Shown: in pieces, positions 1 through 6,418 of the stretch
How the letters are laid out: the number at the start of each line of letters is the position of its first letter
Position numbering within the stretch: the first letter of the stretch is position 1
Source of the DNA: Bog-950 sp964423405
Lineage (GTDB): Bacteria; Bacteroidota; Bacteroidia; Chitinophagales; LD1
Length of the DNA: 64,000 nt
Assembly: GCA_964423405.1 (NCBI GenBank)
Contig: CAYREY010000016.1
Location: forward strand, 3,432 to 67,431
Direction of reading: 5' to 3'
The notes under the pieces: model-generated
The model's input: only the letters and a program-made list of their open reading frames with translations
Databases searched by the model: none
Told to the model about the DNA's origin: nothing
Translations under genes and position numbers: made by a program

Positions 1-361
1 TTTTAATGGTAATGGCTTCGCCCAAAAATATAGCAGCCAGCACAATGGTAAGCGCCACACTTAGTTTATCTATAGGTGCCACCTGTACTACATTGCCCAG
101 TTGTAAGGCCTTAAAATAAAACAGCCACGACAGGCCTGTACCTATACCCGATATAACCAAAAACAGAATGTTGGTTTTAGATAAGGTGCCCAGCACGGTA
201 GCCTCGCCACGCGCCAGCACTATGGCCCATGCCATGCAGAATACTACACCGGTGCGTATAGCCGTAGCCAGGTTGCTGTTAATACCGGTAACGCCCACTT
301 TGGCAAATATGGCTGTAAGCGATGCAAATAATGCAGAAAGGATAGCATACGTGTACCACAT
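1..361 (-). CDS. EamA/DMT-family transporter, partial (C-terminus off the left edge)
   Basis: The first 120 residues of a hydrophobic protein are visible, starting at an ATG at 361 and running off the window. It begins MWYTYAILSALFASLTAIFA and contains four helix-like stretches with an alternation of short loops. The order of helices, the motif around FAKVG in helix 1 and the GEAIT ending of the repeat match the EamA domain of the drug/metabolite transporter superfamily, often annotated as a roughly 140-aa single-repeat EamA protein. The family sits in the inner membrane and moves small metabolites; the substrate cannot be read from sequence. Nothing is known of the downstream end. The family call is fairly sure; the function is generic. 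Confidence 0.75.
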   Translation of the reverse strand, partial: MWYTYAILSALFASLTAIFAKVGVTGINSNLATAIRTGVVFCMAWAIVLARGEATVLGTLSKTNILFLVISGIGTGLSWLFYFKALQLGNVVQVAPIDKLSVALTIVLAAIFLGEAITIK

Positions 362-438
362 AGCAGTAAGTTTTGTAAGCACTAAGTAACAGCAAATATG
401 GTTGCTGTACAATTAACCCTGCATTCAGCCTACCGCAG

Positions 439-900
439 CTATTTTACAAGCTCAATACTACCTGTTGCATTAGCTATATGTACACTGTCGTTTAACGTAT
501 AGCCACTAAGGGTATGTATAGTGTATTTGCGTCCGCACATTTTGCATACTTCTGTTTCAAAGTTAAGGTTGGTTAGCTGATAGCTACGGCCAATGGTGGG
601 CAGGTCTATAGTGTAATCTCTCTCGGCTCCATATAATAAACCAATACTGTTTACTATCTGGCCTTGGCCGTTGGTGGCATTGTTGCTAAACTCATGTCGG
701 CTGATGCTATCTGTTAACTGGGTAAAGCCACTGCCTTTTACATAACTTTTTAGTATAAGCGGGGTTAATTCGGTATCGCTAAAGCCGGTCATATTTATCC
801 GTACCCGGTAATCATCTTTTGCACAGGTAATGCGGCATTCGCAGCTGTAAAGCGAAACCAATATAGTAGCAGCGATAAGAGCAACAAGGGTAATTTTCAT
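439..900 (-). CDS. Small lipoprotein of unknown function
   Basis: A 153-residue protein starting MKITLVALIAATILVSLYSC. The hydrophobic stretch ending in a cysteine near residue 20 looks like a lipoprotein signal. An upstream ATG at 918 would add six residues before the signal; the start at 900 gives a normal signal peptide, so it is preferred. The mature part is cysteine-rich near both ends (CECRITC close to the N-terminus and CKMC near residue 122), which suggests disulfides or metal binding. It is predominantly beta-like by composition. No family was recognised. It lies 43 bases downstream of another lipoprotein on the same strand and may be co-transcribed with it. Confidence 0.6.
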   Translation of the reverse strand: MKITLVALIAATILVSLYSCECRITCAKDDYRVRINMTGFSDTELTPLILKSYVKGSGFTQLTDSISRHEFSNNATNGQGQIVNSIGLLYGAERDYTIDLPTIGRSYQLTNLNFETEVCKMCGRKYTIHTLSGYTLNDSVHIANATGSIELVK

Positions 901-943
901 GGCGGGGGATTTTACCATTAAAAATAACCCTTTAGCATAATTA

Positions 944-1450
944 CTACTGCTTTATATACTGCAGGCTATTAAAACTGCCATTGGTTATCTGCCGGGTTTG
1001 GTTGCTCCAGTTGCCCGTAAAGGCAAACGTGCCATCAATTCGCTGCGCAACGGTATCGAAAGATGTAATGGTCAGGTTGCCGCTGGTAGATGTAAACGGG
1101 TGCGAACCATCGGTAAAAAAGCGCATAGTAACGGTGGCGCCGCTCAGGCTATCGTACCCCACATTGTACTGGCGGGGTGGCAGGTAATTGGCCCCGGTAA
1201 CTTCTATATGCAGGTAGTTTACAGTAATCGGGTCGCCGTAAAATTCGGCTTTTAGGGCTTTGGCGGTATCGTTGGCAGTGTACCAGCAATGGTTAAGCCC
1301 GCCGGTATGCCACACGCTGCCCACCTTATAGGCAAAGGTTTGCGGGTCGTAGTCCAGGTTGTCGCTCTCGCGCGAGCAGTTAGATAGCAGCAGTATGAAT
1401 ACTGCCACTAAAACATAAACACCCGCCTTTTTTATTTTTTTATTCGGCAT
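944..1450 (-). CDS. Lipoprotein of unknown function (DUF6252-like)
   Basis: A 168-residue protein with a basic N-terminus, a hydrophobic stretch and a lipobox LLSNC near residue 25, so it is likely anchored to the outer or inner membrane. The mature domain is rich in Thr, Ser and Asn and ends with a GTFAFTG-type strand followed by ITNGSFN. That pattern resembles small Bacteroidota lipoproteins of the DUF6252 type, but this is a resemblance only. ATG at 1450 is chosen; the in-frame TTG three bases upstream is less likely. A perfect -7 element (TATGTTTG) lies only about 10 bases before the start. It is divergent from the tetR gene, so the operator at 1510 could influence it. Confidence 0.6.
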   Translation of the reverse strand: MPNKKIKKAGVYVLVAVFILLLSNCSRESDNLDYDPQTFAYKVGSVWHTGGLNHCWYTANDTAKALKAEFYGDPITVNYLHIEVTGANYLPPRQYNVGYDSLSGATVTMRFFTDGSHPFTSTSGNLTITSFDTVAQRIDGTFAFTGNWSNQTRQITNGSFNSLQYIKQ

Positions 1451-1460
1451 CAAAGTATCA

Positions 1461-1468
1461 CAAACATA
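1461..1468 (-). promoter_or_regulatory. -7 promoter element for the lipoprotein at 944-1450
   Basis: Reads TATGTTTG on the minus strand, an exact match to the Bacteroidota TAnnTTTG consensus. It ends about 10 bases before the ATG, implying a leader of only a few bases. No convincing -33 TTTG is seen at 17-23 nt upstream. Confidence 0.4.
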
Positions 1469-1509
1469 ATGCTTTATGGGCGCAATGGCTCCTGTATCAT
1501 TCTTTTCCC

Positions 1510-1525
1510 TACCGACCGTTTGGTA
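1510..1525. promoter_or_regulatory. Predicted TetR-type operator upstream of tetR
   Basis: TACCGACCGTTTGGTA is an imperfect 16-bp palindrome (6 of 8 half-site positions match). It contains the TTTG of the tetR -33 box. A closely related palindrome lies before the fad operon at 2317, so the TetR protein probably binds both. The binding itself is inferred. Confidence 0.6.
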
Positions 1526-1549
1526 AATTAAAAAGTCTTCATAACTTCG
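1519..1549 (+). promoter_or_regulatory. Promoter of the tetR gene
   Basis: TTTG at 1519-1522, then 19 bases, then TAACTTCG at 1542-1549. This fits the Bacteroidota vegetative promoter form with one mismatch in the -7 box. The leader of about 75 bases carries the hairpin repeat at 1577. Confidence 0.55.
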
Positions 1550-1576
1550 TTATCCAAATAAAGTTTTATCCATTTT

Positions 1577-1616
1577 CCTTCTCCTTTTGGAGAAGGTCGC
1601 CGTAGGCGGGATGAGG
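1577..1616. repeat. REP-like double hairpin in the tetR leader
   Basis: A perfect 8-bp stem (CCTTCTCC, TTTT loop, GGAGAAGG, 1577-1596) is followed by a second short hairpin (GCC gta GGC) and the tail GGGATGAGG. This layout resembles short palindromic intergenic repeats common in Bacteroidota genomes. It lies between the promoter and the ATG of tetR, so it is transcribed as part of the leader. Confidence 0.6.
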
Positions 1617-1632
1617 CCATAAGGTATACACT

Positions 1633-2250
1633 ATGCCAAAGCAAAAGGTAGATGAACAGATTATAATAATAGAGGCGCTGAAACTATTCAGAAAGCAGAG
1701 CTATTTTAATACCAGCATGAGCCAGATTGCCGATGCCTGTGGCTTGCAGAAGGGTTCACTTTATCACTATTTTCCCAGTAAGGAGGACCTGATGCGCAAG
1801 GTGATAAAAAACGTACACGAGTTTTTTAAAACCAACGTATTTAGCCATGCCTACGATAAAAGCGTGCCGCCGCAAAAAAGGTTAGAGAACCTGTTCCTAT
1901 CGGCTGAGAAAGTTTTCCTGAATGAAGAGAAGGGTAACCTGCTGGGGAACATGGGGGTAGAAACCGCCCTGATGGCCCCCGAGTTCAATACCCTGGTGCA
2001 GCGCTTTTTTTTAGATTTTTTTCATGCGGTTAAAACCATTTACCTGGATAAATACCCCGAGGCCATAGCTACCGAGCTGGCCGAGCGTAGCGTAGCCGAG
2101 GTAGAGGGCAGCCTGATGTTTAGTCGGGTATTTAACGATACAAACTACCTGAAAAACACCACTAAACGCATTCTTAAAAGGCTTGAGGCCCCACCCAAAC
2201 CCTCCCCCAAGGGGAGGGCTTTGAACAGCCAGGGCATTGAAATAGATTAA
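1633..2250 (+). CDS. TetR/AcrR-family regulator, probable regulator of the fad operon
   Basis: A 205-residue protein. Residues 5-55 hold a TetR helix-turn-helix: TSMSQIADACGLQKGSLYHY followed by FPSKEDLM is the textbook DNA-contact segment. The rest is the helical ligand and dimer domain. It lies upstream of, and in the same direction as, a fatty-acid beta-oxidation operon, and near-identical palindromes overlap the promoters of both. By analogy with the TetR-type FadR proteins of Bacillus and Thermus it probably represses the operon until acyl-CoA binds; that part is inference. The last 20 or so residues (from EAPPKPSPKGRA on) are encoded by a palindromic repeat that has entered the 3' end, so the native C-terminus was probably different. 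Confidence 0.85.
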   Translation: MPKQKVDEQIIIIEALKLFRKQSYFNTSMSQIADACGLQKGSLYHYFPSKEDLMRKVIKNVHEFFKTNVFSHAYDKSVPPQKRLENLFLSAEKVFLNEEKGNLLGNMGVETALMAPEFNTLVQRFFLDFFHAVKTIYLDKYPEAIATELAERSVAEVEGSLMFSRVFNDTNYLKNTTKRILKRLEAPPKPSPKGRALNSQGIEID

Positions 2251-2300
2251 AAACGGGGCCGGCTGTTAAAGTCTCCCCTTTGGGGAGATTTAGAGGGGCC
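2187..2300. repeat. Inverted pair of REP-like repeats overlapping the tetR 3' end
   Basis: Arm A (2187-2230, begins GGCCCCACCCAAACC, contains CCCTCCCCCAAGGGGAGGG) and arm B (2261-2300, begins GGCTGTTAAAGTCTCC) are imperfect reverse complements separated by 30 bases; each arm also holds its own small hairpin. The tetR stop codon lies in the spacer. The pair could fold into a long hairpin and act as a transcription barrier between tetR and the operon, although no clear T-run follows. Confidence 0.7.
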
Positions 2301-2316
2301 GGGCCTGATTAAATTT

Positions 2317-2332
2317 TACCAAACGGTTGGTA
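2317..2332. promoter_or_regulatory. Predicted TetR-type operator of the fad operon
   Basis: TACCAAACGGTTGGTA, a 16-bp palindrome with 7 of 8 half-site positions matching. It is related to the site at 1510 and covers the -33 box of the operon promoter, so a bound repressor would block RNA polymerase. Confidence 0.65.
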
Positions 2333-2358
2333 GATAAAAAAGAAAAGGTATAAATTCG
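2327..2358 (+). promoter_or_regulatory. Promoter of the fad operon
   Basis: TTG at 2327-2329, a 21-base spacer, and TAAATTCG at 2351-2358 fit the Bacteroidota promoter with one mismatch in the -7 box. The predicted start is near 2365. Confidence 0.5.
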
Positions 2359-2385
2359 TAGTCCTTATTTATAAAATCGCTCAAA

Positions 2386-2514
2386 ATGAAATTAAAGGAA
2401 TACATATTACCGGCTACGGTTATGCTGTGCAACACCGGTATCCTTTACATAGGCAACGCTGCTGAACTTATAGGCACGCAAGGGCGTTTATTTAATACTT
2501 CAACAATCAAATAA
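2386..2514 (+). CDS. Possible 42-aa small protein leading the fad operon
   Basis: An ATG-to-TAA frame begins about 20 bases after the predicted transcription start and ends 25 bases before fadN. The product starts MKLKEYILPATVMLCNTGIL and has a central hydrophobic stretch, so it could be a small membrane peptide. The track would miss it for length. It may equally be a chance frame in a leader, or a translated leader that affects fadN expression. No homolog is recognised. Position and codon pattern are the only support. Confidence 0.35.
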   Translation: MKLKEYILPATVMLCNTGILYIGNAAELIGTQGRLFNTSTIK

Positions 2515-2539
2515 TCATTCATAAATAATCAATCAAATA

Positions 2540-4981
2540 ATGGAAGCAGCTACAGAAAAAAAAGCGGTGAACGTAACACCGGCTAAAGCCAGAAAAATTA
2601 AAACCGTGGCCGTGTTAGGCTCGGGTGTAATGGGCAGCCGTATTGCCCTGCACTACGCCAACATAGGCCTTAAGGTTTATTTGCTGGATATAGTAACCCC
2701 TAAGCTTAGCGAAGAAGATGCCAAGAAACCTGCCATGCGCAACAAAATGGTAAACGATGCACTGGCCTTTGCACTTAAAAGCAATCCAAACCCGGTGTAC
2801 GATAAAAGCTTTGCCAGCCGTATTACCACCGGCAACTTCGATGATAACCTTAGCTGGATAAAAAATGCCGACTGGGTAATAGAAGTAGTAATAGAAAACC
2901 TGGAGATTAAACGTTCGTTATTTGAAAAAGTAGAGCAGTTCCGTAAACCCGGTACGCTTATCACCAGCAACACATCGGGTATTCCTATCCACCAGATGTC
3001 GGAAGGCCGCAGCGACGATTTCCGCGCACACTTCTGCGGTACACACTACTTTAACCCGCCGCGCTACCTGCGCCTGTTAGAAATTATACCTACTCCGGAT
3101 ACTAACCCGGAGGTTATCGACTTTTTAATGAATTATGGTTCGCTATACCTGGGTAAGCAAACCGTATTGTGTAAAGATACACCTGCCTTTATTGCTAACC
3201 GCGTAGGTGTGTTTAGCATTGCAGCCGTACTGCACCTGCAGCAAGAGATGGATATGACCGTTGATGAAATTGATGCCCTTACCGGTACGTTCATCGGCAA
3301 GCCTAAAAGCGCTACTTTCCGTACTACCGATGTAGTAGGGTTAGATACGATGGTTAAAGTGGCCAAAGGCGCTTACGATAACCTGCCTAACGACGAACGC
3401 CGCGAGATATTTAACCTGCCTGCGTTTATCAATACCATGGTAGAGAATAAATGGATTGGCGATAAAGCCGGCCAGGGTTTCTTTAAAAAGAGCAAAGATG
3501 CGAACGGTAAAAAAGCATTCTTTACCCTTAACCTTAAAACACTGGAGTACGAGCCAACCAACAAAAAGCCTAAACTGGCTGTATTAGAAGGTGGCAAACA
3601 AATAGAGGACCTGAAAGGCCGTTTGAAATTTATTGCCAAAGCAACCGATAAAGGTGCGCAGTTCCTTAACAAACTTACGTTTTATGTAAGCGAGTATGTG
3701 AGCAAACGCATACCAGAGATTGCTGATGAGCTATACAAAATTGACGATGCTATGCGTGCCGGTTTCGGCTGGTCGTTAGGGCCATTCGAACAGTGGGATG
3801 CCATAGGCGTTGCCAAAAGCGTAGAGGCTATGAAAGCTGCCGGCTTTAACCCTGCCCCATGGGTAGAAGAGATGCTGGCTGCCGGTAACACATCTTTCTA
3901 CAAAGTAGAAAACGGTGTAAAGAAATACTATGACGTAACCAGCAAAACATACAAATCAATACCTGGCCGCGATTCGTTCATTATCCTTTCAGATCTGGCT
4001 GCTTCTACAACACCGGTTTGGAAATCGGCTGCCTGCCGTATCGACGATATTGGCGATGGTGTATTGAACCTGTCGTGGAACACCAAAATGAACAGCTTAG
4101 GCGGCGAAGTACTGGAAGGTATAAACAAAGCCATTGATGTTGCCGAGCAACAAGGCTGGAAAGGTTTGGTACTGGGCCACGAAGGTGAAAACTTCAGTGC
4201 CGGTGCTAACCTGGCTATGATATTTATGATGGCTATCGATCAGGACTACGATGAGCTTGACTTTGCTATCCGCGCGTTCCAGGCTACTACTATGCGTACC
4301 CGCTACTCATCTATACCGGTGGTAGCAGCCCCACACCACATGACCCTGGGTGGCGGTTGCGAGCTGGTAATGCACAGCGATAGCGCCGTAGCATTATCAG
4401 AAACCTACATCGGCCTGGTAGAGGTAGGTGTTGGTTTAATACCTGGTGGTGGTGGTACTAAAGAAATGGCCCTGCGTGCCAGCGATGCGTACTATGCCGG
4501 CGATGCGCAGATACCACAACTGGTAGAGAAGTTTCAGGCAGTAGCTACTGCTAAAGTAGCTACCTCGGCTTACGAGGCTTACGGTATTGGCTTGCTGGAT
4601 AAAAAGAAAGATTTAATCGTACTTAACCAGGACCGCCTGATAGCATCTGCTAAAGAGCGCGTGCTTGAGTTACACGAAGCAGGCTATGTGCAGAAACCAC
4701 AGCGCGATGATATTACGGTATTAGGCCGTACCGGCTTAAGCGCAGTGTATGCAGGTTTGGCAGCGTTTAACCAGGGTGGTTACGCCAGCGAGCACGATAT
4801 GAAAATAGGTAAGAAAATTGCCTACGTAATGTGCGGTGGCGACCTTACCAGCGAAAGCAAAGTTACCGAACAGTACCTGTTGGATCTGGAAAGAGAAGCT
4901 TTCTTGTCGCTATGCGCCGAGAAGAAAACGCTGGAGCGTATCCAGTCTATTCTTACATCAGGTAAACCGCTAAGAAACTAA
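2540..4981 (+). CDS. fadN: 3-hydroxyacyl-CoA dehydrogenase / enoyl-CoA hydratase (FadN-like)
   Basis: An 813-residue bifunctional beta-oxidation enzyme. The NAD-binding dehydrogenase domain comes first (GSGVMG at residues 27-32, then IEVVIENLEIK and SNTSGIPI), followed by the 3HCDH C-terminal domains with GKPKSATFRTTDVVGLD, and the enoyl-CoA hydratase domain in the last 300 residues (FSAGANL, then GGGCELVMHSD and PGGGGTKEM). The dehydrogenase-first order is that of Bacillus FadN and not of E. coli FadB, which is hydratase-first. It hydrates trans-2-enoyl-CoA and oxidises L-3-hydroxyacyl-CoA in the cytoplasm. It is the first large gene of the operon, with thiolase and two acyl-CoA dehydrogenases behind it. 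Full length, no visible defect. Confidence 0.92.
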   Translation: MEAATEKKAVNVTPAKARKIKTVAVLGSGVMGSRIALHYANIGLKVYLLDIVTPKLSEEDAKKPAMRNKMVNDALAFALKSNPNPVYDKSFASRITTGNFDDNLSWIKNADWVIEVVIENLEIKRSLFEKVEQFRKPGTLITSNTSGIPIHQMSEGRSDDFRAHFCGTHYFNPPRYLRLLEIIPTPDTNPEVIDFLMNYGSLYLGKQTVLCKDTPAFIANRVGVFSIAAVLHLQQEMDMTVDEIDALTGTFIGKPKSATFRTTDVVGLDTMVKVAKGAYDNLPNDERREIFNLPAFINTMVENKWIGDKAGQGFFKKSKDANGKKAFFTLNLKTLEYEPTNKKPKLAVLEGGKQIEDLKGRLKFIAKATDKGAQFLNKLTFYVSEYVSKRIPEIADELYKIDDAMRAGFGWSLGPFEQWDAIGVAKSVEAMKAAGFNPAPWVEEMLAAGNTSFYKVENGVKKYYDVTSKTYKSIPGRDSFIILSDLAASTTPVWKSAACRIDDIGDGVLNLSWNTKMNSLGGEVLEGINKAIDVAEQQGWKGLVLGHEGENFSAGANLAMIFMMAIDQDYDELDFAIRAFQATTMRTRYSSIPVVAAPHHMTLGGGCELVMHSDSAVALSETYIGLVEVGVGLIPGGGGTKEMALRASDAYYAGDAQIPQLVEKFQAVATAKVATSAYEAYGIGLLDKKKDLIVLNQDRLIASAKERVLELHEAGYVQKPQRDDITVLGRTGLSAVYAGLAAFNQGGYASEHDMKIGKKIAYVMCGGDLTSESKVTEQYLLDLEREAFLSLCAEKKTLERIQSILTSGKPLRN

Positions 4982-4984
4982 TTG

Positions 4985-5188
4985 ATGAAAACGGTTGTTT
5001 ACATAATAACCATTGTAGCCGCTGCTGCCGTTGGCACCGCCTGCGAACATGCCCACCCCGGTGGGTACGAGGCCCCCGGCAACCGCGCTACCAGCAATAG
5101 TTTCGAACAGGACGTTACAGTAAAAATAGATTCATCGGTAGAGAAGGCCATTGCCCACGATACCACCAAACGTGTTTATAATTTATAA
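4985..5188 (+). CDS. Small lipoprotein inside the fad operon
   Basis: A 67-residue protein starting MKTVVYIITIVAAAAVGTAC. The hydrophobic run ends in GTAC, a plausible lipobox, giving a mature chain of about 48 residues rich in His, Pro, Gly and charged residues. The ATG at 4985 is preferred over the TTG at 4982. It starts three bases after the fadN stop and ends 24 bases before the thiolase, so it is surely co-transcribed. A membrane-anchored peptide in a cytoplasmic beta-oxidation operon is unexpected. No family was recognised. Confidence 0.65.
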   Translation: MKTVVYIITIVAAAAVGTACEHAHPGGYEAPGNRATSNSFEQDVTVKIDSSVEKAIAHDTTKRVYNL

Positions 5189-5212
5189 TAACAGTAAAAA
5201 GCAAACAATAAA

Positions 5213-6382
5213 ATGGAAGCATATATCATAGCCGGTTCACGCACCGCAATCGGCAAATCAAAACGCGGCGGTTTCAGATTTACCACACCGGTAGACATGG
5301 CTTACCATGCCATAACCGACCTGCTTAAAAAAGTACCTAATTTCGATCCCAAATTAGTTGACGACCTGATAGTAGGTAACGCGGTGCCAGAGGCAGAGCA
5401 AGGCCTGCAAATGGCGCGCTGGGTAGCCGTACGCTCGCTACCGGTAGAAGTACCAGGTGTATCTATCAACCGTTACTGTGGTAGCGGTATAGAGGTAATA
5501 GCTATGGCTACTGCCAAAATTAAAGCCGGTATGGCCGATGCTATTATAGCCGGTGGTACCGAAAGTATGAGTCTGGTGCCAACCGTGGGTTACAAAACTG
5601 TACCTAACTACGAAATAGCCAAAGACCACCCCGAGTATTACATAGGCATGGGTTTAACTGCCGAGAACGTGGCTGCCAAATACGGTATTACCCGCGAGGA
5701 GGCCGATGAGTTTTCGGTAAACAGCCACAAAAAAGCTATTGCTGCTATTGAGGCTGGCAAGTTTGCTGCCGATATAGTACCGGTGGAAATTGAAGAAGTT
5801 TACTTTGAAGGCGGCAAAAAGAAATCCCGCAAATTCACTGTATCGCAGGATGAAGGCCCACGTGCCGATACCAGCATGGAAGGTTTAGGCAAACTTAAAC
5901 CAGCGTTTAAAAATGGTGGTCAGGTTACTGCCGGTAACTCATCGCAAACCAGCGATGCTGCTGCGTTTGTACTGGTAGTAAGTGAGCGCTTTGTAAAAGA
6001 GCACAACCTGCAACCTATTGCCCGCATGGTTACCAGCGCCAGCGTTGGTGTAGATCCTACCATCATGGGTATTGGCCCGGTAGCTGCTATTCCTAAAGCG
6101 CTTAAACAGGCAGGACTGACTATGAACGATATTGAACTGTTGGAGCTGAACGAAGCTTTTGCTGCTCAATCGTTAGCGGTTATTAAAGAAGCCCACCTGA
6201 ATACCGATATCATCAACGTTAACGGTGGTGCGGTTGCTCTGGGCCACCCACTGGGTGCATCGGGTACTTACCTGTTCCAGAAACTGATTGGCGAAATGCA
6301 ACGCCGTAACAACAAATACGGTATGGTTAGCGCTTGTATAGGTGGCGGCCAGGGTATTGCCGGTATTTTCGAAAGACTATAA
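5213..6382 (+). CDS. fadA: Acetyl-CoA C-acyltransferase (3-ketoacyl-CoA thiolase)
   Basis: A 389-residue thiolase, the usual length for the family. The acylated cysteine is in NRYCGSGIEV at residue 89. The C-terminal active-site segments GGAVALGHPLGASG and SACIGGGQG are both present, and NEAFAAQ marks the middle of the second half. It cleaves 3-ketoacyl-CoA to acetyl-CoA and a shortened acyl-CoA in the cytoplasm. It follows fadN (with the small lipoprotein between) and precedes two acyl-CoA dehydrogenases, the same order as Bacillus fadNAE. Nothing unusual is seen in the catalytic residues. Confidence 0.93.
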   Translation: MEAYIIAGSRTAIGKSKRGGFRFTTPVDMAYHAITDLLKKVPNFDPKLVDDLIVGNAVPEAEQGLQMARWVAVRSLPVEVPGVSINRYCGSGIEVIAMATAKIKAGMADAIIAGGTESMSLVPTVGYKTVPNYEIAKDHPEYYIGMGLTAENVAAKYGITREEADEFSVNSHKKAIAAIEAGKFAADIVPVEIEEVYFEGGKKKSRKFTVSQDEGPRADTSMEGLGKLKPAFKNGGQVTAGNSSQTSDAAAFVLVVSERFVKEHNLQPIARMVTSASVGVDPTIMGIGPVAAIPKALKQAGLTMNDIELLELNEAFAAQSLAVIKEAHLNTDIINVNGGAVALGHPLGASGTYLFQKLIGEMQRRNNKYGMVSACIGGGQGIAGIFERL

Positions 6383-6418
6383 TTCAAAAATTAAATAATT
6401 AGATAAACGCAATAAAAA

